This document shows positions 32,480 through 43,123 of a stretch of 64,000 bases of DNA, piece by piece; the first letter of the stretch is position 1; the number at the start of each line of letters is the position of its first letter. The notes under the pieces are model-generated. The model did no database searches, was not told where the DNA came from, and saw only the letters and a list, made by a program, of their open reading frames with translations. A program made the translations under genes and the position numbers. The DNA is from Cycas panzhihuaensis (Eukaryota > Cycadophyta). The stretch is from the NCBI GenBank assembly GCA_023213395.1, contig CM041465.1:220789741-220853740 (forward strand). The letters run 5' to 3'.

Positions 32480-32699
32480 AAAATGCCTTCCAACTATCGA
32501 AGAATTGGGTTTCCATGACAGAGTCAAGCTTGTGGAAGATTACCATCATTCTATTCAACAGCATATGGAGTATGGGATAATTGAATTGATGTATTGTCCC
32601 TCAAGTTATATTCTCACTTAGACTTTAAGTTGAGAAATTTTTGAGAGACTTATGACACTGATGTTTATGTTAGAAAATGAACTTAACATTATGGGAGGG
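32480..32699 (+). pseudogene. RNase H C-terminus of copia K (fragment)
   Basis: Plus-strand frame reads HHSIQQHMEYGIIELMYCPS and then ILT, followed in another frame by EIFERLMTLM and a purine run ATTATGGGAGGG (32689-32699). This pattern (H...IELxYCPS...EIFERL) is the last 60 residues of copia RNase H. Nothing upstream is recognisable; the minisatellite stands where the rest of RNase H should be. Confidence 0.55.
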
Positions 32700-33063
32700 T
32701 GTTGGAATAATGTACATTCCCATTACATGTCCATTTAAGTTCATTTCATTTCATTAGAATAATTGCTCACATAGAATATTCTTGATGAGAATATTCTAGT
32801 GAGAGAAGATTCTTAGTCAAAGGTTCTAGAAGTCAAAGATGCTCAACTATTTATGAGGTAGTTTGAGCACACCAAAAATTATGGGAGCGTTAGGAGTTTG
32901 TTGAACCAACTCTTATGTTTAGACATAGTGTAAAGTTATAAATATGCACTTGTATCATTCATATTTTCAAAATGAGATTTAGAGAGTTATCAGTTATTTG
33001 TCATATTGTCATCTCTTGTGTCTTTTCACATGTGCTTTATGATATGTCTCCTCCTCTTATCAA
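32700..33063 (+). repeat. LTR of copia K (3' or solo)
   Basis: TGTTGGAATAATG starts directly after the purine run, with a TATA box TATAAATA at 32937-32944. The end is placed at TTATCA (33063) because copia H protease sequence starts just beyond. No partner LTR is in the window. Confidence 0.55.
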
Positions 33064-34055
33064 CTCATTCCTACAGTTTGATCTGCCTGAGTCAACAAAC
33101 CAATTCTCGCTATGCTAGATAGATGAAACTAAAACAACAACAAAGACAATCTCTTCATCATCATCATCCTTTGACTATTCTTCGTTGTAGCTTCCTTCAA
33201 CCCGTTTTCCTTTGGAAATATCAGACCTTCTGTAGAAGCAGTTGTTGGAGAGATGTCCATACCTTCCACAGTAATAGCATGGACAACCGTCTATTGTTCT
33301 ATAATCTACTGCAATGTGGCATCTTCTTCCACACTAATAGCACACTCAAATATCAGGTGATCTTCCTCTTCCTCTACCACTTGTAGTCTCAAATGATCTT
33401 TCCTCTAGCACTTCATCCCCCTCTTTCGTTGATTCTAAGCCTTAACATAAAGGCTTCCTCTACATTTGCTCCTTCATATGTGATAGTTCTTTGTTGATGT
33501 TGAAGCAAATCACCACACAAAGTATCAAAGGACATAATTTGTGCTTGTGCCCCTACAGTAAGAGTGTTTACCAAATTATAAAAAGATTTTGGCAATTTGT
33601 TTAGTACCAGACAGATAATTTTAGTGTCAATTATAGATTCTCCAGTTGAAGCTAAGTTATCTCTAATTTCTACCAATTTGGTAATGAAATCAATCACTTG
33701 TTCTCTCTCCCGCAGGTGCAACCAGTAAAGTTGTTCTCTTAAAGAAATAATTTGAGCTTCATTCTTTTGACTGAATAAGGAGGCTAGAGTTATCCATGCT
33801 TCAATAGAAGTGGAGGCTTCATTGATATGAGTCAAAGTTGAGTCACTAATGGATAAAGTGATTATGGCTAAGACATGCTTGTCTGTCTCCTCCCAGCTAA
33901 TCTTTATTGTTCCATCAACGGTTGGTTTGGCTTCCTTTTTAGTAACTAATTCCCAAGCATTCTTTGCAACTAAAAGTCCCTTCATTTTAATTTTCTAGGT
34001 TGCATAATTTGTGCCTATTGATTTCTCTAACTCACTTAGAGAATAAATCGAGGCC
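33064..34055 (-). pseudogene. Gag and protease start of copia H
   Basis: Near 34055 MASIYSLSELEKSIGTNYAT opens Gag; a stop (about 33990) separates it from the open 190-codon frame 33985-33413: KGLLVAKNAWELVTKKEAK, ISWEETDKHVLAIITLSISD, LASLFSQKNEAQIISLREQL and VDFITKLVEIRDNLAST-like. A zinc knuckle CYYCGRYGHLSNNC lies at about 33230-33290, and the protease site NWFVDSGRSN at about 33070-33110 keeps DSG although the next Ala is Arg. The 190-codon block is unusually well preserved. Confidence 0.88.
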
Positions 34056-34743
34056 ATTTTAAGATTTATGAAGACAACTATTTAAGGCTAGAGCTTGAGG
34101 AATGCCTACTATAAGCCTAGTCTATATGGTCGTATGGAAGTATGGTCAAAAGTACAAGTGTACGGGTTTTGATGAAACTCTCCCAAATCAAAGGTACTCA
34201 AACCATACACAAGGTTTTGAAGTTAGTTTTTCAATTTTACTTCCAAACAGACAAAAAATTGCAGTTAAACATAGAGAGGCAACTAGGGTTTAAAACCCAT
34301 TTTTGCTTATTTCTCCTAAAATCTTGAGTTAAACTAAGCAAACTTATACTTGATAGAAAGCTTATGGCCAGAGAATTGTTTTCAGTCCACTTACTCACCC
34401 TGAAACTCAAAAATCTGGGAGAAATTTGTTCTAGGATCTCCAAACCTGCCTAGTTGAACTTTGTTGTTTTCCCGCTTAACGAGGTTGAATCTGCAAAACT
34501 TGCCTTAGGATAGCAGAACATACTCAATAAGATGCCCTTGTTGATGAAATTTCACTTCGTTCTGAGCACTTTGAAAAACAAATATTGTATACAATTCCGT
34601 ATAGTGTCATACGATCTCGTCTAGCACTTAAAATTATTTCCTCTTCTCAAGATTCTTGCTCCTCACCTCCTTTTCACCATCCGCTCCTTGTCTCCTCTTA
34701 CGTCCTCTCCCTGATGTCTTGAACCTTCTAGTCTGTCAGACCT
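34056..34743 (-). other. Untranslated leader of copia H
   Basis: About 690 bases, the same length as G's leader. The element strand has CCCGTACACTTGTACT near 34165, matching the GTAC palindrome region before gag in G, plus GTACGGAATTG-like words near 34590. No ORF. Confidence 0.6.
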
Positions 34744-34755
34744 GCTCTGACACCA
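34744..34755 (-). promoter_or_regulatory. Primer-binding site of copia H
   Basis: The element strand reads TGGTGTCAGAGC immediately after the LTR end ATCA, one base from the initiator-tRNA-Met site TGGTATCAGAGC. Confidence 0.88.
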
Positions 34756-34972
34756 TGATAGAAAATAGAATTTATTTATTCATTGACTTGATGAAAGGGG
34801 TGTGCCGTCATTTATACAGGTAATCTTACATAACTGATTTGTACGTAGTTGACAAGTGTCCATCATGAGTGACTAAGTGTCAAATTAATACAAAAAGAGT
34901 ACAATGACACATAACCCTTTGGTTTCATAAAATACAACCTTAGGATAAAACAATACCATTCTAATAATAACA
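34756..34972 (-). repeat. 5' LTR of copia H
   Basis: Element strand starts TGTTATTATTAG and ends TTTTCTATCA; length 217 bp, close to G's 193. It shares the TATTGTTTTATCC block near its start. A TATA box (GTATAAATG, about 34808-34816) and poly(A)-like GAATAAATAAA near the end are visible. The five bases beyond are AGATA, the expected but untestable target copy. Confidence 0.75.
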
Positions 34973-34977
34973 AGATA

Positions 34978-36059
34978 TCATCACTACCAAATATAACTTT
35001 TGTTCATTATCAACCATCCAACACACACTAAACCATCAATTACATTGCACTAATGATATGACATTTCACCACATATACTTCTCACTTCAAAAAGAGTTCT
35101 GACCAAAAAAATGCATGTATCACCAAATTAGGAACCACATCTACATATGCAAAACAAAATACATGGCTGAAATATTACCAAATTGTGCAAAAAATAGTGG
35201 TCACATCAAACAAAAGAATCTTAGATCCATTAAGCACATTTTCATCAATTAAGCTCCTCAATACATGTAACCACAAGCTAAAAGGCAAGGTGATGGGCTT
35301 CAAAATAAATTCCAATTTGATTTAATCAAATCCAATAGTAGAATTTTTTTTTTGAATTGACAAACAAAAGCATTATTCAAATTTTGATACTTCATTGTCA
35401 TATTTTTCAAATTTTCACTCTATTACACTTCTGTGTTTGCATGACAAAATTCTAATGGAGGAGATCTGCAAGCACAATTGGCTGCCCATCAACTATAAAT
35501 CTACCATGTCATTGTCGTATGAAACTATCACCTAGTCTCCCATTACAAGTCACTGATCAAATTTCAAAATTACCACCAAGCTCAACGTGCATCTTCTTGT
35601 AGCCAAACAACTCTACAACTCCCATCTATTGCTCTTTTCTATTGCACTTCGTAGTCGACAAACCACTTACCTCCAACTATGACTCCTCACACAATGTTTC
35701 ATTCAATCTTCTCAACCTTCATATTCCAATGATGAATACATCATTGATTGGAGTGTGCCAGCCACTACCATAACAAATTATTCCAATTCATGGATAACCG
35801 ACCCCACAACTCCACAGTATTATAATTAGTCTACAATTGCCTTCAACTTAAAGATTCCAACATTCACTTGCCTTCAACTCGGACCAAAGCCCATACAGGT
35901 CTATTTTGCCAAGATCCACAAACTTCTATCCAATTCTCTTTAAGATTTTTCTACATTGCTTAAAATTCTTTCAGAGATCGACAAAGATTTGCTCATGCCT
36001 GGCATATACATACCCATAGCTCATCCAAAATAATGTACAAAGCCACCTTAATTGATGAA
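34978..36059. other. AT-rich DNA without recognisable gene
   Basis: No ORF over 60 codons, no LTR, repeat or Pol motif. It separates copia H from copia D and is probably older sequence into which both inserted. Confidence 0.5.
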
Positions 36060-36527
36060 TGTGGATCATTTGGGGGCAATGGAGGACTAGACAAAGATGA
36101 TTAACATCAACACTAAACTAAAAATAAGCAAAAGCACATAAGCACAATACGAAATGGAAGAGGAGAAATTGATCCTAACTCCGACAAGATTAACTTGTAT
36201 TTGATTCAGTAACATTATAATACATTTCAGTCTTACTATGCCATACATGAAAAAATGGTCTCAATATATAGGTGGAAAAGTTCCACTTGCGGGTGCTACA
36301 TGTTTGACAAGTGTCAAATATGTATACAAAGACATTGCATGTTAGACAAGTGTCCAATATGCATGCATGTGTGCAAGTATGCAAAAATAGGGTAAAAGAT
36401 CCATTGACCCATAAGTTATAGCATAATACAACACTAGAGAAGTGTGGGTGTGCACTTTACACACATTAAATAAAAAAGTACCCTTATATAATACATAACT
36501 TAACAATTAAACATAAAGATTTTAACA
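36060..36527 (-). repeat. 3' LTR of copia D
   Basis: The right edge (…TTTTAACA, 36527) aligns with C's LTR edge, followed by CCCACCCATAATGTTTACATTG, a decayed version of C's polypurine tract and flank. TATA-like AATATATAGG at 36263 and GACAAGTGTCAAATATG repeats match C's LTR layout. The left edge is a guess at TGTGGATC, parallel to C's TGTGAAAA. Confidence 0.65.
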
Positions 36528-36539
36528 CCCACCCATAAT

Positions 36540-37160
36540 GTTTACATTGTTAAGTTTTACTCCAAGGCCAACCTGAAATACTCAAAATTTTCTCTACCAA
36601 GTGATTTGGTAAAGATATCTATTAGTTGTTGATATGTTGGCCTATAGAAAAGATTGATCTCACCATTTTTCACACTCTTTAACGAAATGGTGATGGACCT
36701 CCATATGCTTAGTTCTTACATAAAAAACCAAATTCTTAATCATCTGGGGCACACTTTGATTGTCACACTATAATCTAGTGAAGTATGATTGTTCAAGCTC
36801 AAACTCACTAAGAATCCTCCTCATCCATATAGCCTCACATGTTGCACTAACCACAAGTTTGTATTCTGCTTTCTAGAGGATAGAGTAACATTTGATTGCT
36901 TCTTACAACTCCACAAGACAACAACTAACCCAAGGTAGATCTCCAACTATCCTAACATCCAACCCAATCAAAGTCTAAAAACACTTTTAAATTTCAATCC
37001 TTATTATGTGTGTACTGAAGGCCATGCAATAATGTGACTCTTAAGTATCTCAATATGCATTTTATTGCATTCCAATGACTCTGATTAAATTAAGATGTGT
37101 ACCATCAACAAATTTCAATTGCATATGATAAATTTAGTCTAGTGTTAGTCAAATAGATAG
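36540..37160 (-). pseudogene. RNase H of copia D (broken)
   Basis: Aligns with C's RNase H region; minus-strand pieces include IEVHHHFVKECEKW-like (about 36660), a polypurine-side KITWREF-like end (about 36600) and PLSSRKQNTNLWLVQHVR (about 36830). No ORF longer than 30 codons remains. Assigned mainly by position and by nucleotide similarity to 39950-40554. Confidence 0.7.
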
Positions 37161-38260
37161 GACTACTCACTAGTTGCCTATAAAGAATGAAATCCACAGG
37201 TTGTGGTTCCTCTTCAAGTGCCAATTTGATACCAGTCCCCATAAGTGTAGGCAAAGATTTGCAATCTTCCATTCTAAAATGCTACAAAATATCCAAAGTG
37301 CATTTGCCTTCGAAAATGAAAATGTCACCCGATTGCTACCATACCTCCATGCCTAAAAAACAGTGGAAAAACCTAAGATCTGTCATCTTGAGACTTCTCT
37401 TCAAGGTCCTCTTAGAGACTTTCAATCATCTTACTAACACTTCCTCTGAAACTAAGTCATCAACATACAAAATGACAAAGGTCACATGCTAGTTCTGAAC
37501 GTTTATGTACAAGTTCGAATTTGATAAGGATAGATAAAATCCATGTCTCTGAACTTTTATATACAAGTTCGAATTTGATAAGGATAGATAAAATCCATGT
37601 CTCTGAACTTTTATGTACAAGTTCGAATTTGATAAGGATAGATAAAATCCATGTCTCACAAAATAGTCATCGATTTTTAAATACCAAGTACGTGGGACAT
37701 ATTTTAAACCATGCAAAATCTTTTTTAGGCGATAGACCAAATGCTCTTTGTCATGTGCCTTATAACCAAGGGGTTGCTCCAAATATACCTCCCCTGAAAG
37801 ATTGTCATTAAAAAATGCACTCTTCATATCCATTTGAAAAACAGGCCATTTGCATTGTGCAACTAAGAACAATACAAGTTTGATGGAGTTCATATTTGCC
37901 ATTAGCGAAAAATTTTCATCATAGTCTATGCCTTCATTTTGTTTCAAACCTTTAACGACAAATTGAACCTTGTGTCACTTGATTAAACCATTAGATCGAA
38001 ATTTGGTTTTGTAGATCCATTTATAACTTATTGCCTTTTTGCCTTCAGACATTTCAACCAAATCCCAAATTCCATTCTTTTCAATAGAATGGATTTCATC
38101 ATCTTTGGCAACATTCCATTTTTTATCTTTACATGTCTCTTCAAAAGCGGAAGGCTCATTAACTGTTAGTACTTCAACCATAAATGCATAATTCACATTT
38201 TGCTACTATGGTTTGGATGAAAATTTTCCCTCAACAGTTTATGCACCCTGCATTATCTAC
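37161..38260 (-). pseudogene. Reverse transcriptase of copia D, with in-frame triplication
   Basis: Frame 38196-37975 gives FEETCKDKKWNVAKDDEIHS, IEKNGIWDLVEMSEGKKAIS and YKWIYKTKF; frame 37947-37489 gives NEGIDYDENFSLMANMNSIK, DMKSAFFNDNLSGEVYLEQP and LKKILHGLKYVPRTWYLKI. Then an 18-residue block, RHGFYLSLSNSNLYIKVQ, occurs three times in a row; C has it once before IVLYVDDLV. The stop ending the frame lies just before the VTFVILYVDDLV box. Triplication would push the catalytic box 36 residues away, surely destroying activity. Confidence 0.92.
37495..37656 (-). repeat. Perfect-phase 54-bp triplication inside RT of copia D
   Basis: Three head-to-tail copies start at 37495, 37549 and 37603 (CTGAAC) and each ends CCATGTCT. 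They differ at only one or two positions, so the expansion is far younger than the element's other damage. Confidence 0.97.
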
Positions 38261-38421
38261 ATGTACCATTTGGGTAATTTCTTCCTCAATGTTGCAGTCA
38301 CCTCGATGTCCTGAGCCCTCAAGGATTGCTCTATGTCTGATAGACTACCAAGAATGAGAGGAGCAAATGAAATAAATGGAGTCGATATAGACAAAGAAGA
38401 TACAAATGTTGATGATGTATG
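38261..38421 (-). pseudogene. Integrase-RT linker of copia D up to the B insertion
   Basis: Minus strand reads LPKWYM preceded by LRAQDIEVTATLRKK and LSISTPFISFAPLILGS, equivalent to C's LPKWYIQTV and its Ser-rich linker. It ends at 38421 at the left border of B (remaining ATG of target copy ACATG). Confidence 0.75.
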
Positions 38422-39379
38422 TGTTAGGGTTATTTTGGGCACATATGTCATATGGACCGTGGAAAATTAGGAATACAGGCTTGTACCGACTTGGAGGATG
38501 CAGGTATGGGCAGCTGGCAAACTATACAGAGGAACATACAAAAGAATCCACTGAAAAAGAACCAGATACGTGCTTTATGGGTACACAATATAGGATATGT
38601 ACCTTTTGGGCATGCAACACAAGGTACATACATTTCAAGTATACTAGCGAACAAAACATGCCAGAACAAAACGCATGACCAAACAGAATGAAATACGCCC
38701 AAAATCGATGACATCAACAAGGATAAGCGTACGTACGGATGTACAAATACAGAATAAATGGATTACCAATGGCAATCATGTGTAAAGTGAAAAGGCACGT
38801 GTTATGAAAAGGAATGGTTATGACCATGGGTCATAACCATTCACCCACAAGGCACCAAAACAAGTATTTAATGGTACTTTTCTCACCATTCCAGCCGTGA
38901 GGGTCAAGTTATTCATTCTATGGCATGTTCTCAAAGGTGAGAGTTGAGTCAGTGAATCTTGTGATACATTCTCAAGGGTGAGAGCTAAGCAAACGAACCA
39001 TGTGATACAATCCCAAAGACGAGAATTAAGTGATACATTACGAGTGTATGATCTAACAGAACATTCCCTATTGTATTCCATTTTGGAACATATATAACAA
39101 TATATTGTGGATACTACTAGAATGCATGCAAAATACGTTCCAAAACTAAATGCACTATTGATATTACTTAATAAAGTTAAGACTTAGATGAAATATTGTG
39201 TGCTATGCGTGTTATGATGATTATATGAGGAATGGTTAATGGTTTATGCATTGTTATGATGAGATAATGATGACAATGTGATGGTTTATTATTGCAATGC
39301 TATGTGTAAAGTGATTTTGATAATAATGAATGGAAACATAAGCATGTTGACTTCATCTTAAACTAGACTATCAACCTAT
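38422..39379 (+). repeat. 5' LTR of gypsy B, first part (before copia C)
   Basis: Aligns with 55028 to about 55938. It holds a TATA box TATATAAC (39091-39098) after CATTTTGGAAC and AATAAAGTTAAG further on. It stops at CCTAT (39375-39379), the target copy of C; the last 51 bp of the LTR are at 47037-47087. Confidence 0.94.
38796..38838. promoter_or_regulatory. G-box and perfect hairpin in B LTR
   Basis: CACGTG (38796-38801) is the plant G-box core bound by bZIP/bHLH factors. Fifteen bases on, GGTTATGACC-ATG-GGTCATAACC (38816-38838) forms a perfect 10-bp stem. Both are intact in the other LTR (55401-55406 and 55422-55444) despite many changes around them. Confidence 0.65.
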
Positions 39380-39926
39380 TGTGAAAAATGGCCTAATGGC
39401 CTTACAACCCAAGATCTAGAAGCTAGGTTCACTCTAGTTCTAGAAAGCAACAAATGCTAAACAAGTATGAAACTCTAAGATGAAACATGAGCAAGACAAA
39501 GCATGAAAAAAATGAGCAAGAAAATGATACCAAATGTGAGGGGTTGGAATTGGTCCAACCTCCAAATGAATAACAGTTTGATTAACAAACTGGCAGCATA
39601 ACAATACAACTCCAACTCTCTATGAGAACAATGAGGAGAGGTCTCATTATATAGAGTGAAAGGAGAGACCTAAGGCATTGGATGTTTGACAAGTGTCAAA
39701 CATCCAAGGTACATGCCTTGCATATAGGACGTGTCCTTTTAGGGCTCTCAAGTGAGCAAAAGTGCATGGGGGTCCATTTGACCCTTTAGTGACAATGTTG
39801 TCACTAGAAAGAATGTGGGTGTGCACTTTATCACTTAAGTGATAAGTCACCCCTAAAGTACAAAAGTACAAATATTACATGAAAAATAAAGTACATAATC
39901 TTAACATGTAAACATAAGGATTAAGA
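39380..39926 (-). repeat. 3' LTR of copia C
   Basis: TGTGAAAAATGG to AAGGATTAAGA; the TG on the element strand has become TC. Contains an inverted GACAAGTGTC word and the CTATATAATGAG TATA region (about 39648-39655) on the element strand. Confidence 0.95.
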
Positions 39927-39938
39927 CTCCCCCTTACT
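39927..39938 (-). promoter_or_regulatory. Polypurine tract of copia C
   Basis: Element strand AGTAAGGGGGAG abuts the 3' LTR directly, the standard place for priming plus-strand DNA. Confidence 0.88.
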
Positions 39939-40554
39939 GTTTACAATGTTAAGTCAGACCCCTAGACCATCTCTAAATTTTACAAATTTTTCTCTACCAA
40001 GTGGCTTGGTAAAGATATCTGTTGTCTGTTGGTCTGTTGGTCGATATTGAAGGTTGATCTCACCACTTTGCACATGCTCTCTGATGAAACGATGATGAAC
40101 CTCAATGTGTTTGGTCTTTGCATGAAATACAGGATTCTTGACCAACTTGAGCACACTTTGATTGTCGCAATAAATCCTGGTGGGGTGATCCTGCTCAAGT
40201 CCAAGTTCCCTAAAAATTCGTCATAGCCAGATAGCTTTACAAGTCAATGGCAGCCTTTGTACTGCCCTTGGTGGAGGACAAGGTAACATTGGGTTGCTTC
40301 TTGCAACTCCACGAAACAACTATTGTACCAAAGGAAAAACAGTATCCCGAGGTTGATCTCCTGCTATCCTGGAAACCTGCACAATCAAAATCTGAGAACC
40401 CTTCCAGAGTGAAGTTCTCATCATGTGCATACTCAAGGCCATGCTACAATGTGCCTTTGATGTATTTGAGTATGCGTTTAGCTGCATTCCAATGTTTCTG
40501 ATTGGGTTGAGACATGTATCGTGAACAAAGTCCAACTGCAAATGAAATATCCGG
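39939..40554 (-). pseudogene. RNase H of copia C (broken)
   Basis: Frame pieces: PDISFAVGLCSRYMSQPNQK, WNAAKRILKYIKGTL, LEGFSDFDCAGFQDSRRSTS, GYCFSFGTIVVSWSCKKQPN, VTLSSTKGSTKAAIDL, then HAKTKHIEVHHRFIREHVQS and TDIFTKPLGREKFVKFRDGL on 40154-39954. The SSTEAEY box is damaged (SSTKGST). Two or three stops. Confidence 0.9.
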
Positions 40555-41510
40555 TCAAGTGTTGGTGAGATAAATGAGGCTACCAATCAACTGCTGGTAA
40601 AGAGTGGGATCTGCAGGTGCAGCTTCCTCATTGAGAGTAAGCTTTGTTCCATTCTCCATGGGTGTAGGCGTTGGCTTGCAGTCGTGCATCCTGAACCGCT
40701 GCAAAATGTCCCAAGAATATTTCGCTTGGGAGACGAAGATATAGCCTGGCTGTTGCCATACCTCAAAGCCTAAGAAATAATGGAAAAGTCCAAGATCTAT
40801 CATCTCGAAACTTTTCTTCAGGTCATCCTGGAGAATGTGTATCATTTTAGTGTCATTGCCAATGATCACTAAGTCATCTACATACAAGACAATAAAAATG
40901 GCATGGTTCTTTTCATGTTTGATGTATAGGTTAGGATCTGAAGTAGATCGATGAAACCCATGTCTCAAGAAGTAATCGATCTTTGAGTACCATGCTCTTG
41001 GAACTTGTTTCAAGCCATATAATGCCTTTTTAGGCGACATACTAAATGCTCCTTGCCTTATACCTTGTAATCGGGAGGTTGCTCCAAGTATACCTCCTCC
41101 TGAAGATCGCCATTAAGAAAGGCGCTATTCACGTCCATCTAAAAGGCTGGCCATTTGCATTGAGCTGCAAAGGCCAAGATGAGTCTGATGGTGTTCATAT
41201 TAGCTACTGGTGCAAAAGTTTCCTCGTAGTCTATGTCTTCCTTTTGTTTGAATCCTTTTGCCACAAGGCAAGCCTTCTACCGCTTAACTGTACCATCAGA
41301 ATGAAATTTGGTCTTGTAGACCCATTTGAAACTGATTGCCTGTTTGTGTTTAGACAATTCGAACAAATCCCAAGTACCATTCTTTTCAATATAATGGATT
41401 TCTTCATCCATGGCAACCTTCCAATTTTCATTTTTAGAAGCATCCTCAAAAGTGGAAGGCTCATCAACACATAGCACTTCAGCCATAAGTGCAAAATTGG
41501 TCTGCTGCAT
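40555..41510 (-). pseudogene. Reverse transcriptase of copia C (two long frames)
   Basis: Frame 41510-41277: FEDASKNENWKVAMDEEIHY, IEKNGTWDLFELSKHKQAIS, FKWVYKTKFHSDGTVKR, then a stop, [20 protein letters not shown] and [14 protein letters not shown]. Frame 41040-40555: [50 protein letters not shown] with the intact catalytic YVDD, FEMIDLGLFHYFLGFEVWQ and LYQQLIGSLIYLTNT. Stops at 41274, about 41140 and 41045. Few lesions compared with other elements here. Confidence 0.94.
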
Positions 41511-42160
41511 GTATTTTGAATGACGTTTTCTTTCAATGATGTGGCCATCCTATACTGTTTGAATATACCATTTTGGTAACTTTTGAATTGATGTGACTTG
41601 AACCTCAAGATCTTCTGGTCTAAGTGGTTGATCAACAGAGGATGTGCTAGGATCAAGTGGAGCTAAATCAGATGATGTGGACAGTCCAGCAGGTGCAGAT
41701 GATGTACATGGAGTAGAAGATTGCGAGGGAAGGAAAGTCTCAACAATCTTTTTGCCTTTGTCAATGGGGGGTTGCATGGATGTTGTTTGCAACTCCTTAT
41801 GATCGTCTCCAGCAAAGATTACATCTCTTAAGAGATGCATTTTTTTTCGAATGGGATCATACAACTTGTAAGCTTTGCTATGAATGGCATAACCTACAAA
41901 GATGCATTTTAGACTATGTTTGTCTAATTTTGTTCTTTACTGGTCGGGGATGTGCATATAAGCAATGCACCCAAAAGTCCTCAAATGGCCGACAGTTGGC
42001 TTTTTGCCAGACCATGCCTCCTCGGGTGTGATGTCGGTGATTGCTATAGTTGGACTTCAATTTGCCACATAGGCAGTTGTGTGGAATGCCTCTACCCAAT
42101 AAGCTCGAGTGAGTCCTTTTGCATGCATCATTGCTTTGACTTTATTGGCCAAAGTTCTGT
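41511..42160 (-). pseudogene. Integrase C-terminus and linker of copia C
   Basis: ATGAGLTRAYWVEAFHTTAY-like pieces near 42080, ITDITPEEAWSGKKPTVGHL, RTFGCIAYMHIP, LKCIFVGYAIHSKAYKLYDP and the open frame 41864-41550 (IRKKMHLLRDVIFAGDDHKE, Ser/Thr-rich linker, LPKWYIQTV). A stop near 41940 and a frame change at about 42180 break it. Confidence 0.88.
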
Positions 42161-43123
42161 TCATTCTTTCGGAGACTCCATTTTGTTGAAGAGTGTGAGG
42201 AATAGTATAAGGTGTCTCTGAATATCATTATCCTTGCAGAATTGGGTGAATTCATTTGAAATAAATTCACCTCCATTGTGTGTCCTTAATGTTTTGATAG
42301 ATTGACCAAACTCGTTCTCCACTTCAAGCTTGAATTCTTTGAACTTTGAAAATGCCTCAGACTTGTGCTTGATGAAGTAGACCCAGACTTTATGAGAAAA
42401 GTCATCAATCAAGGAGATGTAGTACAAAGCTTCTCCAAAGGATGCGGTGGACATAGGTCCACACAAATCTGAGTGTACCAACTGCAAAGGATGTGATGCA
42501 CGCCAAGCTTTGCCTTTAGTGAAAGGCAAGCAATGTTGTGTCCCCATTATGCATGCTTCACAAAGACATTTTGTGCCATATATCTTTGGAAGCCCATGTA
42601 CCATGTTTTTGTTTATCATCTGCCTGAGATTGTCTAAGCTCAAATGGCCTAGACGTTGATGCCAAAGTTGCATCTTGGACAAGTGTTGAGTGACAATAGA
42701 ACCAGAGTAAGCATAATCAAGTGTTATGTTATTAGCATCCAATTTGTAGAGGCCATGATACTCATATCCAACAGTTACTACCTGGTCATCTTTGTCACTT
42801 ATTACACATTTCCCATTTTTTAACAAGATGCTCATCTGTTGCTTGTCCAATTTGCTAACAGATAGCAAGCTCTTGTCCATAGAAGGTATACAGTAGGCAT
42901 TGCCATTGGAAAATGAAGAGGAAGGATTAGAAGAAGAATGAAATTGAGCTATTGTGCCTATGCCAGAAATCTTGACAGATTGATTGTTGCCGAAGGTCAC
43001 TGATTGACCTTGTCCTTCCTTGATGTCGCAAAGGAGTTCTTCACACCCAGTCATGTGTTGTGTAGCTCCAGAATCAATGATCCAAGTTTCATCAACCTTG
43101 GATGATTGATAAGAACAAAACAA
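42161..43123 (-). CDS. Protease, pre-integrase and integrase N-half of copia C (320-codon open frame)
   Basis: Residues about 12-26 are the protease site ETWIIDSGATQHMTG with intact DSG. Then IKISGIG-like and CIPSMDKSLLSVSKLDKQQM, pre-integrase LYKL and LWHQRLGHLSLDNLRQM (zinc His pair), CLCEACIMGTQHC (zinc Cys pair), first catalytic Asp in LVHSDLCGPMS and IDDFSHKVWVYFIKHKSEAF. The second catalytic Asp is His: RTHNGGEF where copia integrases have RTDNGGEF (codon at 42278-42280). The frame then shifts after QRHLIL. The Met is internal to the polyprotein. Confidence 0.94.
   Translation of the reverse strand: MFCSYQSSKVDETWIIDSGATQHMTGCEELLCDIKEGQGQSVTFGNNQSVKISGIGTIAQFHSSSNPSSSFSNGNAYCIPSMDKSLLSVSKLDKQQMSILLKNGKCVISDKDDQVVTVGYEYHGLYKLDANNITLDYAYSGSIVTQHLSKMQLWHQRLGHLSLDNLRQMINKNMVHGLPKIYGTKCLCEACIMGTQHCLPFTKGKAWRASHPLQLVHSDLCGPMSTASFGEALYYISLIDDFSHKVWVYFIKHKSEAFSKFKEFKLEVENEFGQSIKTLRTHNGGEFISNEFTQFCKDNDIQRHLILFLTLFNKMESPKE

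Larger units (their letters stand above)
33064..34972 (-). mobile_element. Copia element H, 5' half only
   Basis: Minus-strand 5' LTR, tRNA-Met primer site, leader, Gag, zinc knuckle and the first residues of protease, then abrupt loss at 33064 against LTR K. Integrase, RT, RNase H and the 3' LTR are missing. Gag resembles F and G. Confidence 0.85.

Noticed and set aside
37521-37811. Plus-strand ORF with three IRIDKIHVSELL repeats
   Set aside because: It is the antisense reading of the triplicated block in the RT gene of copia D.
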